Part shown: positions 1-11,446 of the stretch, piece after piece
Layout of the letters: the number at the start of each line of letters is the position of its first letter
Position numbering within the stretch: position 1 is the first letter of the stretch
Assembly (NCBI GenBank): GCA_963693285.1
Contig: OY848928.1
Location: 1,736,501-1,800,500, forward strand
DNA: 64,000 bases
Direction of reading: 5' to 3'
Source: Xestospongia muta
Taxonomy: Eukaryota; Porifera; Demospongiae; Haplosclerida; Petrosiidae
Position numbers and translations under genes: made by a program
Notes under the pieces: model-generated
Seen by the model: the letters and a program-made list of their open reading frames with translations, nothing else
The model's database searches: none
Told to the model about the DNA's origin: nothing

Positions 1-1831
1 TATTTAATAACTACCCATTACTTAATAAACCATGCAGACATTACATTTTATCACTTAAATTGATTAATTAATTAATGACGCTTTTGAGGAAAATATAACA
101 GCGACCTAAATCCTTTGGAAACTAAGTAAGTGTTAATAAAGTAGTGTGAGAATCGAGATTTTTAACTCCCTCCCAAGTCAAGAAAGATTTGACACTATTC
201 TCTCAATCTTAATCCACTCCACCAGGAAGACAAAAGTTTTAAATAGATTGTTATAATTAGGAGATCTAGACACAAAGGAACAAAGCAAAGATTCAATTAC
301 ATATTCCATTCAGGCCACCAGAATTAAAGTATAGAACTATTAATATATTGTAGGATATTTCATGCGTATATTACCCAACAACATCAAATCTACCCACTTT
401 AAAACTATAACACTTCTATACAAAGTTATGCCTGGCCTAAATGCATAAAGAAGACAATAGCCAAAATATTGTATGCAATATATTTGTATTCCCAGTAAAA
501 GTGCTAAATCTAGTCCAATATCATGATCAGTGTAAACTGACTATACCAATAGTTACAATAACAGTATTGTATAAATTAAAATCAAAGCATAATCACATGA
601 TGTGTGACAGATAAGGCTAATCATGTGACTTCTAGCTACATGAACGAGTTTAACCCAGCTATGATAGGTGGAATACAAGTTGGATAATTTTACTTATAAT
701 ATAGTAGATTGAACTGTAGTAGAGATGTAATACCACAGTAAAAATTGATTGATTGATTTAACCAATATATACAGGTTATGTGTAAAGTAACATTATGCTG
801 TTTTCATACCTAATGTACTATCAGATTTATTAAACAGTCAACTTGATAGTATGTTAAAGATGTTTAGTGTTTAGTCATGATCAATCTGATAGCATGTTAG
901 TAATGCTTAGTGGTTAGTCAATCTGATAAGCAATGTTTGGTCAATCTGATAATGCGTTAGCAATGTTTAGACATTCTGATAGTGCGTTAAGAATGTTTAG
1001 TCAATCTGATAGTATGTGAGCAATGTTTAGTCAATCTGGTAGTACGTTACGAATGTTTAGTCAACCTGGTAATACATTAGGAATGTTTAGTCAAGTTGAT
1101 AGTACATTAACAATGTTTAATCATTATGATACTACATTAGGAATATCTAGTCAATCTGATAGTACATTAGGGACATGCAACCTGTACAACCATGTATTGG
1201 TCAAATCAACCAATCAAGTTTTACTATAGTTTGTACACGCACAAATCTCCTGACAGAGTGGTCTGATTGATGACGACATTTGACTGCTGACAGGACTTGT
1301 ATACAAAGTACGATTGCTGACAGGACTTGTGAATATTGATGATAAGCTTGATAAGCACTACTCTCTCCTCTATAATAGCTTACAGCTATTACAAAGATAG
1401 AGATAGAGTATCTTTGATGATTATTGGAAAGATAGTTACCTGTCTACCAAAGCATTTGAGGTCTTATCAGCACTCAAATTTTATAAACATGTTTGATAAA
1501 ATCTTAAGCACAGCTGCTTTGACTTTCGTCATTTTATTCATATAAACTTAGTACTCACACTAAACCACAACTAACATAGTGAAACTATCTGTTATCTTAT
1601 TTCGAGCTTTCTCACAATTGAATTAATTATTATTGCTGATACGGGATGTCTCTATTATTAGAACACATCAATCTATTTTTAGAATAGTGCATCCATTGAC
1701 TTGTTATTCTTCCTGCAGTAGCATAGTTCTTTTCAAAGAGGTGTTTCCAAGGAAGGAAGAAGATCCAAGTATTATAGGTGAACACTGCCGTGAACGTTTT
1801 TTATGACAGATTCATTTACTCTATCATAAAA
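1..1831. other. 5' flank of RARS1 copy 1, no gene seen
   Basis: No convincing coding exon is visible. The start (1-500) and the end (about 1283-1831) match 12742-13801 upstream of the second RARS1 copy, so this is the shared upstream region of the duplicated block. The middle (about 510-1283) is missing from the second unit and contains a minisatellite of about 30 bp. The short open frames here run through the repeat and look spurious. Confidence 0.7.
840..1170. repeat. Minisatellite, about 30-bp unit
   Basis: Degenerate tandem copies of a unit resembling TCAATCTGATAGTACATTAG followed by GAATGTTTAG. Around ten diverged copies can be followed. The array lies wholly inside the segment absent from the second duplication unit. 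Confidence 0.8.
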
Positions 1832-4291
1832 ATGGCATCTCTTGAGAAGGTAAGTACTATCACAGTCTCAAATAGCTAGTATAATGAATTTTAATACAAC
1901 TATTTTATCAAATTTATGTAGGAAAGCCTCAATATGATAAATATTCGTGAAGAGATCACTAACTTGTTTTGGGGTGCTGTTCAGAAGACATTTCCTGATT
2001 TTTCTAGTTCCCAAACAAAAGCTATCATTCAACCATCAAGTAATGATAAATTTGGAGATTACAAGTGTACAGTGGCTATGCCTATTGCTAAAGTATGTGG
2101 AATATATGAATTGTATTCATTGTATTATATCATATTGTTTTTATGCAAGTTATTGAAACAATCTGGAGAAAGTATAAATCCAAAGGATATTGCTCAAAAG
2201 ATATTGGAGTGTCTTCCAAACTCACCATTGATTGAAAAGGTTAGTATTAATTGACGATATTCGTTGCATATTTCTGCAAATTATTTGCAGTATGAAATAG
2301 CTGGACCTGGATTTGTCAATATTTATCTCAAGCATTCCTTTGTCTCTTCAACAATCTCAGATATTCTCAAACATGGTGTACGACCTCCTTCTATCCCACA
2401 AAAACTTAGGATTGTGGTTGACTTCTCTTCACCAAATGTCGCCAAAGAAATGCATGTTGGTCATTTAAGATCTACCATCATTGGAGAAAGTATTTGTCGT
2501 TTGTTGGAGTTTGTTGGTCATGATGTTGTTAGGTCTGTAAATATTGATGATATGTAAACTAAGAATTTTCATTTACATTTTTTACAAAAGGCTAAATCAC
2601 ATTGGTGACTGGGGTACTCAGTTTGGCATGCTGATTGCTCATTTAAAAGACAAATTTCCAGATTATACTACAGTCTCTCCACCCATTGGAGATCTACATT
2701 TATTTTATCAGGTATTACTTCATTGATATTGCTATGTGTCTGATAAACTATTGACATAATATAGGAATCAAAGAAACGTTTTGATCAAGATAGTGAATTC
2801 AAGAAAAGAGCCTATGCTGATGTAGTTAGGCTTCAACAAGGAGACACTGAAGTGCGTAAAGGTTGGAGTCTGATCTGTGATGTCTCTCGACAAGGTATAC
2901 TTAAATAATACTTTTATGCTGATGACTTCTCAATTTTAGAGTTTAATATTATTTATGAGAGGCTTGGGATAACATTAACTGAAAGAGGAGAATCATTTTA
3001 TCAACCCTTTATGCCTGGAATAGTTAGTGACTTGGAAAGCAAAGGTAAAAAAATCAATCCAAATATTAACCTAACACTTCAGACTCCTAATAATATAACC
3101 AGGACTTGTTAAATTGGATGAAGGACGCAAAGTTGTATTTGTTCCTGGTCAACAAGTTCCACTTACTGTGGAGAAATCAGATGGAGGATACACTTATGAT
3201 ACATCAGATATGGCAGCTTTGTGGCATCGTGTGAAGGAGGAAAAGGCTGATTGGATTATTTACGTGGTTGATTCTGGACAGGTATCTCTTCAAATAAACA
3301 TACAAGTTTCCATGTTCATCTAATTGTTTAATAATTGTAGTCTCTTCATTTCAAAACTGTATTTGAAGCTGGTCGGATGGCTGGTTATGCACCAGATCAT
3401 GTGAGACTTGATCATGTTGGATTTGGTGTGGTTCTTGGAGAGGACAAGTGAGAAAATATAGCAATTATGTGTTACATTTTCATCCATACTGACATGCAGG
3501 AAGAAGTTTAAGACCAGGTCTGGTGATACTGTTCGCTTACGGGATTTGCTAGATGAAGGCTTAGAGCATTCCTTAGCCCGTCTGAAAGAAAAGGGAAGAG
3601 ATCAGGTATGATAGTGCTTCAAAATTGATGATATTATTTCAAAATTAAATTAAGGCTTTGACTAAAAATGAACTTGAAGCTGCTCAAAAATCTGTTGCTT
3701 ATGGTTGTATAAAATATGCTGACTTGTGTCACAACAGAAATAACGATTATGTCTTCTCCTTTGACAAGGTATATATATTTATATGTGGATATATGTCTGT
3801 TAAGGTCTAATGATATCAATTATGTACAGATGTTGGATGATCGTGGCAATACTGCTGTTTATATGCTGTATGCCTACACTCGAATTAGGTATTCCAATAT
3901 ACTCGCAAAATAAAGAATTCCTTTACAATGTAGGTCTATCATTCGATTGTCTGGAGTCACTGATGTACAACTACAAGAAGCTATCTTTTCTGTTCCAATT
4001 GATGTTTCCCATGAGAAGGAGTTCAAATTAGCTAAGTGTATTACTCGTTTTCCTGAGATTCTTAGACAGATAATGGATGATCTTTGTCCCCATACACTCT
4101 GTGATTACTTGTATGAGCTGTGTACTACCATGACAGAGTTCTATGATGCTTGCTACTGTGTTGAAAAGGACAAAGAAACAGGTGACATCATACAAGTTAA
4201 TATGAGTCGTATTCTTTTGTGTGAAGCTACTCGTCAGGTTCTTTATCAAGCACTCTATATTCTTGGGATTGAGCCACTTGAGAAAATGTAA
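1832..4291 (+). CDS. RARS1: Arginyl-tRNA synthetase, cytosolic type (copy 1)
   Basis: Class I aminoacyl-tRNA synthetase that charges tRNA-Arg with arginine in the cytosol. I place 13 exons: 1832-1849, 1922-2092, 2150-2239, 2291-2532, 2591-2711, 2765-2894, 2940-3044, 3103-3281, 3341-3447, 3500-3605, 3655-3768, 3830-3888 and 3934-4291. They join in frame to 599 residues with GT-AG borders and introns of about 45-75 bp. Exon 4 carries the HIGH-type motif [11 protein letters not shown]. Downstream are [17 protein letters not shown], the [11 protein letters not shown] block and the lysine-rich loop [16 protein letters not shown], which stands where other class I enzymes have KMSK. The C-terminal anticodon-binding domain ends LGIEPLEKM. 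The leucine-zipper extension of the long vertebrate form, used in the multi-synthetase complex, is absent. The stop lies 177 bp from the stop of the convergent carrier A gene. Confidence 0.95.
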
Positions 4292-4468
4292 CTTTTAGAT
4301 TATAACTGTTATAATACTAGTGTTGATTTTAAGAATTAATTTTCATTTAGAAAGATTGAAAAAATCTAATTTTTATGAGTTAACACAACAAAAACTTGAC
4401 AGTATGTACTAAAGGTTCAACCTTATAATTATTATACAGACCAGTCGTTTTAACAGAGTTTCCCATGT

Positions 4469-5510
4469 TCACTCTGGCCAATAATTTCTTGTATATGTCA
4501 TAGCTGGCAGGAGGGTACAACTATTAAAGAAGGCTCTCCACAAAGCTGGACCTAGACCACGATACATACCTCTTACTCCATCGGCTTTAATGATTTTAAT
4601 AAAACAGTCCATAATTCCTTTATAGTTGGGTTGATTAGGTAAACCAGAACTCTGTATACGTGTTTTAACAACATCAATTGGATAATTAACAATCCAAGAT
4701 ATGCAACCAGCTATACCTCCAGCAATACTAGTTTCAATTAAAGAGAGATCCTTTACAGATCGATTTGGACCTGCCCACTGAGAACGTATTTGATCATATG
4801 AAGCTATGTAAGCTGCGAAACCGGTCGAGTCTCTGATCACAGTAGCTGTCAACCCCTTACTAAGACCTCGGACACCGCTAGCTTTCCAAATGCGCTTAGA
4901 CTGCTCCACAGGACCAACATAGTTATGCTTTGCTGTCTTTTCTCCGACATTTTGATACTGCATGTGTATTTTAATCAATTCCATAGGACTACAAACAAAA
5001 GATTGTGCTATTCCTCCAGCACCTCCGGCTAGAGCAGAAACAAGAAGACTATCTTCCATATTACTATTTCCTTTAGAGAGCAACTCCTTTGCATATCCTT
5101 CAACACAAAATACAGTAGCATTTACAGCTACCTGGCCCCCTAGAGGGTATGCCATACCCTTGTATAATCCTCTGATCTATAAAAAAATTGCAGACTATTA
5201 GAATACGTTATAAACATATTTGCTGACCCCTTCACACTTGAATGTTTTGATAAGGCAGTCTGTAGGGCTCTTGTACTGTTTTGCTAGTTGATTATCTTGC
5301 ATCCGAGTCTAGAGTATTTACATATACAGTTAAAACTAATGCATCAAAATTGATGTACTTTGACTGTATCAAACGGATGGCAAGATATAACCCCAACAGC
5401 TCCTGAAAACATTTTTGATAACAATAATTAGTAGTTGTAGGGCTACATATGATTCATAACTCACCTCCGACAGATCCTGCAGTTATATCTCGGAAAGCTG
5501 TGTTACCCAT
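4469..5510 (-). CDS. Mitochondrial carrier A, SLC25A29-like (unit 1)
   Basis: Inner-membrane carrier of the SLC25 family. Four exons on the minus strand: 5465-5510, 5359-5402, 5228-5308 and 4469-5176, joining to 292 residues. All three family signatures are present in order: PFDTVK near residue 25, PMELIK near 120 and PIDVVKTR near 220. Six transmembrane helices are expected from the family. PMELIK in repeat 2 and the sequence around PIDVVK resemble the SLC25A29 group, which carries basic amino acids such as arginine and lysine. A carnitine/acylcarnitine or SLC25A45/47/48-type carrier remains possible. The last third is almost identical to carrier B although the N-terminal two thirds differ, which suggests gene conversion. 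The start follows family homology at the short exon MGNTAFRD. Confidence 0.88.
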
Positions 5511-6497
5511 CTTTGATATCAAATGCACTATCTTCTTTGACTGGACTTATCGATATAGCAAATACGCTATATCGTTATATAGCTATAATAATTTGTGATA
5601 TCATTTCTAATAATAGAATAGCTGATGGTAGCTTTCTTGAAATTAAAATTAATACAATACTAGTTAATATATAGAATTTGATTTTTAAGTCACGTGAAAA
5701 ATTAACGTACAGGAAGCGATCACAAAAATTAAATTGAGCGTGTAATTCTAAAGCGCGGGTTCTGGTAAGTTAACGAATGTAATGCCATACAGACATTTAG
5801 GTACTTCATTCAGGATATATATAGTTAGAAACATCATTTTGTAGATGATTAATTTGAGCAGTCACATGAGACAATTGTATAAATAGCATAGACCTGTATG
5901 AATTAAGAACATAATTTATATTTTGCATGACTCAATGGGTATAAATAAAATTAATCATTATTGCAAATTGATTGGTCTATTGGTTTTAAAATGAGAACTG
6001 CTATACAAGCATGATCTGATTTCTATTGAGGATACCCTATTTAAATATAATGGAAAGGTAGATCAGTTTGTTGTGTTAAAATCTCTTTCAAAGTTTCCAA
6101 GTTAAGCACTAGCTATGGAAATGCTGCCATATCATCTAATATTACAAAAAAGAGACTATTGATCTGTTGTATAGACCATGTACTTAAGATAGACATGACA
6201 GTACACAGGATCTAGCTGGCAGCTTCCTGATTATATACAAAATTTAAGCAATCAGTCTGTTCTAGAACAGATCAAAGTTTTGCAACCATGACTAAATTTT
6301 CCATGCAAAGATTCACAAAACTTGGAATGCATACAACCAGAACTTTTTCAGTCTTAAAGCTTCAAGATGCCATGGGTACAACAAAAAATATCCAACAGAA
6401 TTACATGTGGGCAATCAATTCACTAAGATATAGCACATTATCACATTATAACTAGACTATAGCAACACCTCTTTTCTTGTGAAGTGGACATACTGAT

Positions 6498-6503
6498 ACA
6501 CGC

Positions 6504-6543
<40 letters not shown>
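6498..6543. repeat. (CA)n microsatellite
   Basis: A run of CA dinucleotides with two CG interruptions at the start. The matching site in unit 2 (about 18473-18492) is less than half as long. Confidence 0.95.
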
Positions 6544-6544
<1 letters not shown>

Positions 6545-6599
6545 AACCAGTATTACCATGCATCAATATACTAATACAAGCAAATAACACTCCATCAAT

Positions 6600-6672
6600 A
6601 TCATCAATACCAATACAACCAATAACATACCATCAATACCAATACAACCAATAACATACCATCAATACAACC
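6600..6672. repeat. 29-bp minisatellite, two copies
   Basis: Tandem units beginning CATCAATACCAATACAACCA and ending ATAACATAC. Two complete copies plus a partial one here, against about three complete copies at 18569-18663 in unit 2. The two units therefore differ in copy number. Confidence 0.85.
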
Positions 6673-7532
6673 TGTTATATCATTAATACTACTATAGTGT
6701 CATATCACTACAACCAGTAAAACCAGTATTAGTATTACCACCAATCAATACCTCTATGACAGCAACATGTAATACAATTAATGAACAGTTGAATACAGTA
6801 GAAACAATGTGATTTACAAGGTTGTTTTGTTCATTCCATTCATCAATTTTATTGACATACATTGAAATCAATAGCAGGTTTAACTAATGTGTGGTTATAT
6901 GTAGCAACATTATATGTTGTATAAAGTAAACATCATACTGTATTGATTACTAATTTATGTACTGTGGGATTGACTGTGTATGTAGCTAATGTTAAAACTA
7001 ATATGATTTTACCTTTATTCTTAGACAAAAAAGATGATAGCTGGTGCTGGGCGAGATCTGTTACTATGAATTCATAGTATTTAATTTTTATGTCATGTGA
7101 AAAATACACTTTTATGTAATTTAAATTTGTAGGGATCCATGCAATGAAAAGATGTCCATGCATGAATCAGTTGAAATGATATATTTCTTATAATAGTAAT
7201 ATAATCCAAAATGATATCATATTAACTTTAAAATTATCTTTAAATTTAATATAAACATAAACAGTCAATCCCATCAGTACATTAGTACATTAGTCAATCA
7301 ATATGATGCTTACTTTTGCATGAAATAACTTTGTTACATGCAACATTTATAACCATATATTGGTTAAATCAACCAATCAGTTTTTCCAAAATAGTACAAC
7401 GACTGTTACTGTCATGGATAGTACTAGGATCAATTGCATTAATTGCAATCCAAGCTACTTCTTTAATGTCAATATAACTTGATATTCCTAAACTCAGTTA
7501 TCATTCATTAATAGAGTTCTAAGGAGTTCTTC

Positions 7533-8566
7533 ACGTTCACTCTGGCCAATAATTTCTTGTATATGTCATAGCTGGCAGGAGGGTACAACTATTAAGGAAG
7601 GCTCTCACCTAAGCTGGAGCTAGACCACGATACATACCTCTTACTCCATCAGCTTTAATGATTTTAATAAAACAGTCCATAATTCCTTTATAGTTGGGTT
7701 GATTAGGTAAACCAGAACTCTGTATACGTGTTTTAACAACATCAATTGGATAATTAACAATCCAAGATATACAACCAGCTGTACCTCCAGCAATACTAGT
7801 TTCAATTAAAGAGAGATCCTTTACAGATCGATTTGGACCTGCCCACTGAGCACGTATTTGATCATATGAAGCTATGTATATTGTAAAACCAGAACAATCT
7901 CTGAATATGGTAGCTGTCAACCCCTTGCTCAGACCTCGGACACCATGTGCTCTCCATATGTGTTTAGACTGTTCCACAGGACCAACGTATTTTTCCCTTA
8001 CCACCTTTTCTCCAATATTTTGATATTGCATGTGTATTTTAATCAATTCCATAGGACTACAAACAATAGACTGTGCAATCCCTGCAGCACCTCCAGCCAG
8101 AAAAGAAACAAGAATATTATCGTCTTTGTTATTTTTTCTATTAGAAAGCAATTCCTTTATGTATCCTTCAACACCAAATATAATAGCATTGACAGCTACC
8201 TGACCTCCTAAAGGATATGCCATACTTTTGTACAAACCTCTGATCTAGAAAGACTGGTAATAGAGATATGAAGTATATACACTATGTACTCACTCCTTCA
8301 TACTTATAAGTCTTGATAAAACAGTTTATACTGTCTTTATAATTATTGATGAGTTCTTTATTTTGCATGCGAGTCTATTTGAAAGCATGGCAATTATCAT
8401 CTTTAATAGTATATAACATACTTTCACTGTATCAAATGGATGACAGCTTGTCACTCCAACACATCCTAGATGAATTACATGCATCTATAATATGAAGCTC
8501 ATGTGTTAATAAGTGAGATTTACCTCCTATTGAACCTGCTGTTACATCTCGAAAGGCTGTGCTCAT
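7533..8566 (-). pseudogene. Mitochondrial carrier B, SLC25A29-like, premature stop (unit 1)
   Basis: Second SLC25 carrier, with the same four-exon layout as carrier A: 8524-8566, 8422-8465, 8294-8374 and 8244 downward. The signatures PFDTVK, PMELIK and PIDVVK are kept. In exon 4 a TAG at 7609-7611 follows RGLAPA, where the intact unit 2 copy has a TTG leucine codon. The product would be 267 residues instead of about 291, losing the 24 codons that finish the last transmembrane helix and tail. The lost codons remain readable down to about 7533, so the change is recent or an assembly error. Read as a pseudogene or a C-terminally truncated carrier. Compared with carrier A, the N-terminal part has diverged clearly and the last third hardly at all. 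Confidence 0.8.
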
Positions 8567-8858
8567 CTTTAATACTAAGAGCAGTCTTCAGTCTTACACA
8601 ACAATGTGTACTGAAAAGTAATTGATGATGTCATTTCTAAAAATAGAATGGCTGTAAGCAACTTCCTTCCATGTCAGGCTAATTAATGTCACAATAAACT
8701 AAAGCAGGAAATGTATCTTGTACAGATGGTGCAGATAAGATTATAGTGTTATACCACTATAGTTTTATTAATTTTATTGTTTGTGGATATAACTACAATA
8801 ACTGTAATTTAAAGTTTTGGTCAAAATGAAGTCATTTATAACTATTTACAATCATTGT
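8567..8858. other. 5' flank of carrier B, no gene seen
   Basis: Matches the region upstream of the unit 2 carrier B (20534-20800) until about 8835, where the two units part company just before a telomere-like motif. No coding sequence seen. Confidence 0.7.
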
Positions 8859-8878
8859 ACCCTAACCTAAACCCTAAC
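8859..8878. repeat. Short telomere-like motif at a rearrangement junction
   Basis: The sequence ACCCTAACCTAAACCCTAAC contains two CCCTAA units and one CCTAA unit, the complement of TTAGGG/TTAGG-type telomere repeats. It sits exactly between DNA shared with unit 2 on the left and the truncated extra copy of carrier A on the right. Confidence 0.75.
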
Positions 8879-9975
8879 AATAGCATTGATAGCTACCTGG
8901 CCCCCTAGAGGGTATGCCATATCCTTGTATAATCCTCTGATCTATAAAAAAATTGCAGACTATTTGAGTGTCATAATTAAACATATATTTGCTGACCCCT
9001 TCAGACTTGAATGTTTTGATAAAACAGTCGGTAGAGCTCTTGTACTGTTTTGCTAGTTGATTATCTTGCATCCGAGTCTAGAGTATTTACATATACAGTT
9101 AAAACGTATGCATCAAAATTGATGTACTTTGACTGCATCAAACGGATGGCAAGATATAACCCCAACAGCTCCTGAAAACAATTTTGATAACAATAATTAG
9201 TAGTTGTAGGGCTATATATGATTCATAACTCACCTCCAACAGATCTTGCAGTTATATCTCGGAAAGCTGTGTTACCCATCTTTGATATCAAATGCACTAT
9301 CTTCTTTGACTGGAATTATCGATATAGCAAATATGCTATATCGTTATATAGCTGTAATAATTTGTGATATCATTTCTAATAATAGAATAACTGATAGTAG
9401 CTTCCTTGAAATTAAAATTAATAGCTTTTGATTTTTAAATCACGTGAAAAATTAACATACAGGAAGCGACCATCAAAATTAAATTAAGCGTGTAATTCTG
9501 AAGCGCGGGTTCTAGTAAGTCGACTAATGTAATAATGCCCTATATATAGACATTTAGGTACTTCATTTAGGAGGTATATAGTTGGAAACATCATTTTGTA
9601 GATAATGAATTTGAACAGTTACATGAGGCAATGTATAAATAGCTAGCCTAGGCCTGTGTGAATTAAGAACATAATTTACATCTTGCATGACTCAATGGAG
9701 TGAGGTATAAATAAAATTAATTATTATTGCAAATTGATTGGTCTATTGCTCTTAAAATGAGAACTGCTATGCAAGCATGATCTGATTTCTATTGAGGATA
9801 CTCTATTTAAATATAATGGAAAGGTAGATCAGTTTGTTGTGTTAAAATCTCTTTTCACAGCTTCCAAGCACTAGCTATAGCTATGCATAGCTACTGCCAT
9901 ATAAATAATCATCTTATATATATTACAATAAAGAGACTATAGATCTGTTGTATAGATGATGTACTTAAGATAGAT
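8878..9975 (-). pseudogene. Truncated third copy of carrier A, exons 1-3 plus flank
   Basis: Partial duplicate of carrier A and its 5' flank, homologous to about 5115-6196. Exon 1 (9234-9279, MGNTAFRD-type start), exon 2 (9128-9171, PFDTVK signature) and exon 3 (8997-9077) are intact with good splice sites. Exon 4 starts at 8941 but breaks off after about 21 codons at the telomere-like motif. Two of the three carrier repeats are therefore missing and no working carrier can result. Positions 9280-9975 match the upstream region of carrier A. Homology ends where the agmatinase fragment begins. The first three exons could still be transcribed from a copied promoter. Confidence 0.82.
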
Positions 9976-10004
9976 AATTATACCAATATACACTGACTTG
10001 TCCC

Positions 10005-11364
10005 AGGGCAATATGCTGGATCAATACCATCAATGTCAAAAGTAAAATATACAGGACATTCACTACCCATTTGCTCTCTAATCGAATTCATTAAAGGAAT
10101 CAAGGACTTTTGAGAGCAATCATCAGCCATGACCATTCGAAAACCCTATAATTGTAATGTTAATTGAATCAATTACATACTGCTTACAAACCTGTTCTTT
10201 TGGCCAATTAAAATCATATGGTGAATATCCTCCTCCTCGTAATCCAATCTGTACAACATAGTTAGGATCAATAAGTCCCTCTTCAACTGCTTGTCTAAAT
10301 AGTGTTCCATGAGCTATCTTTTCTCCAAACATGGTATCATTCACGTCTGCATGAGCATCAACCTGAATCATACCCACCGGACCATATTTTGCACCAATGG
10401 CTCTCAAAACACCGAGAGCTAGAGTATGATCTCCACCTATCCCTAGTGGTATACAACCTACTGATAATATCTTCTTATAGACCTCAGTTATGTTATCTAG
10501 ACTCTTTGAGAGATTGTATGGATTTACAGAGACATCCCCAATATCAGCAACTTGCAAAGACTCAAATGGTGCTGCTCCAGTCATTCTATTATGTGGACCT
10601 AGTACAGTAGACTCGTGTCGTATCATTCTGGGTCCATGTCTTGTTCCTGATCTCCATGAAGTACCGTTGTCCATTGGTATTCCCACAAAACAGGCATCTA
10701 ATCCTTCAGGATTGTCGGGTTGTAGTGGTAGTCTCATCATAGTGGCTATCCCGCCAAACTCAGGAACCACTGTTCCTGGTAAAGGGACGTTAAAACCTCC
10801 TGATTTAGTAAGAGTTGCAGTATTAAGTCCCTCTTCAACTGCTCTTCTAAATGGTGTTCCATGAGCTATCTTTTCTCCAAACATGGTATCATTCACGTCT
10901 GCATGAGCATCAACCTGAATCATACCCACCGGACCATATTTTGCACCAATGGCTCTCAAAACACCGAGAGCTAGAGTATGATCTCCACCTATCCCTAGTG
11001 GTATACAACCTACTGATAATATCTTCTTATAGACCTCAGTTATGTTATTCAGACTCTTTGAGATATTGTATGGATCGTGTCGTATCATTCTGGGTCCATT
11101 TCGCGTCCCTGATCTCCATGAAGTACCGTTGTCCATTGGTATTCCCACAAAACAGGCATCTAGTCCTTCAGGATTGTCGGGTTATAGTGGTAGTCTCAAC
11201 ATGGTGACCATCCCGCCAAACTCAGGAACCACTGTTCCTGGTAAAGGGACGTTAAATCCTCCTGATTTAGTAAGAGTCGCAGTATTATGGACAGTTCTCT
11301 TGAGAAGTGGAAGCCATCTCAATAATGACATAGTCTGTTTATTAATGATCGAGATAGTAGCCAT
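10005..11364 (-). pseudogene. Agmatinase-like pseudogene with internal tandem duplication
   Basis: Broken ureohydrolase gene C. From a presequence-like start (MATISIINK at 11364) the frame reads SGGFNVPLPGTVVPEFGG, then hits a TAA near 11180 where the sister module has CAA. After it a module runs from [13 protein letters not shown] to AVEEGL but lacks about 33 codons present in the sister module between MIRH and NPYN. It is fused in frame to a second, complete module starting NTATLTKSGG. The uninterrupted stretch is 11148-10123. Both modules keep GGDHT and DAHADVND metal-site motifs. A second exon (about 10147 down to 10005) reads up to FDIDGIDPAYCPGT and then stops matching; the donor and the last two exons are gone. 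The extra stop, the deletion and the lost 3' end argue for a pseudogene. Confidence 0.82.
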
Positions 11365-11446
11365 TTTGTTTATTATCAATAAAACATTTTCATGGTAATT
11401 AAAGTGACCACACACTCTAATTAAAAATCTTACAGTTAACAATAAT

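Larger units (their letters stand above)
5511..7532. other. Intergenic between carriers A and B, no gene seen
   Basis: Upstream flank of carrier A and downstream flank of carrier B. It contains a CA microsatellite (about 6498-6543) and a 29-bp minisatellite (about 6600-6670). It matches 17487-19503 of unit 2 nearly throughout. The open frame at 6933-7163 has no family resemblance and is not kept intact in unit 2, so I do not call it a gene. Confidence 0.7.

Noticed and set aside
840..1170. CRISPR-like regular repeat
   Set aside because: Units are directly adjacent and diverged, with no unique spacers; the context is an animal genome. The same reasoning applies to 63761-64000.
6933..7163. Possible small gene between carriers A and B
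   Set aside because: The frame is not preserved in the homologous stretch of unit 2 and matches no family.
10302..11398. Several plus-strand frames over the agmatinase genes, also at 12285-12665 and 24094-24411
   Set aside because: They mirror the conserved ureohydrolase exons on the other strand and have no independent family signature.
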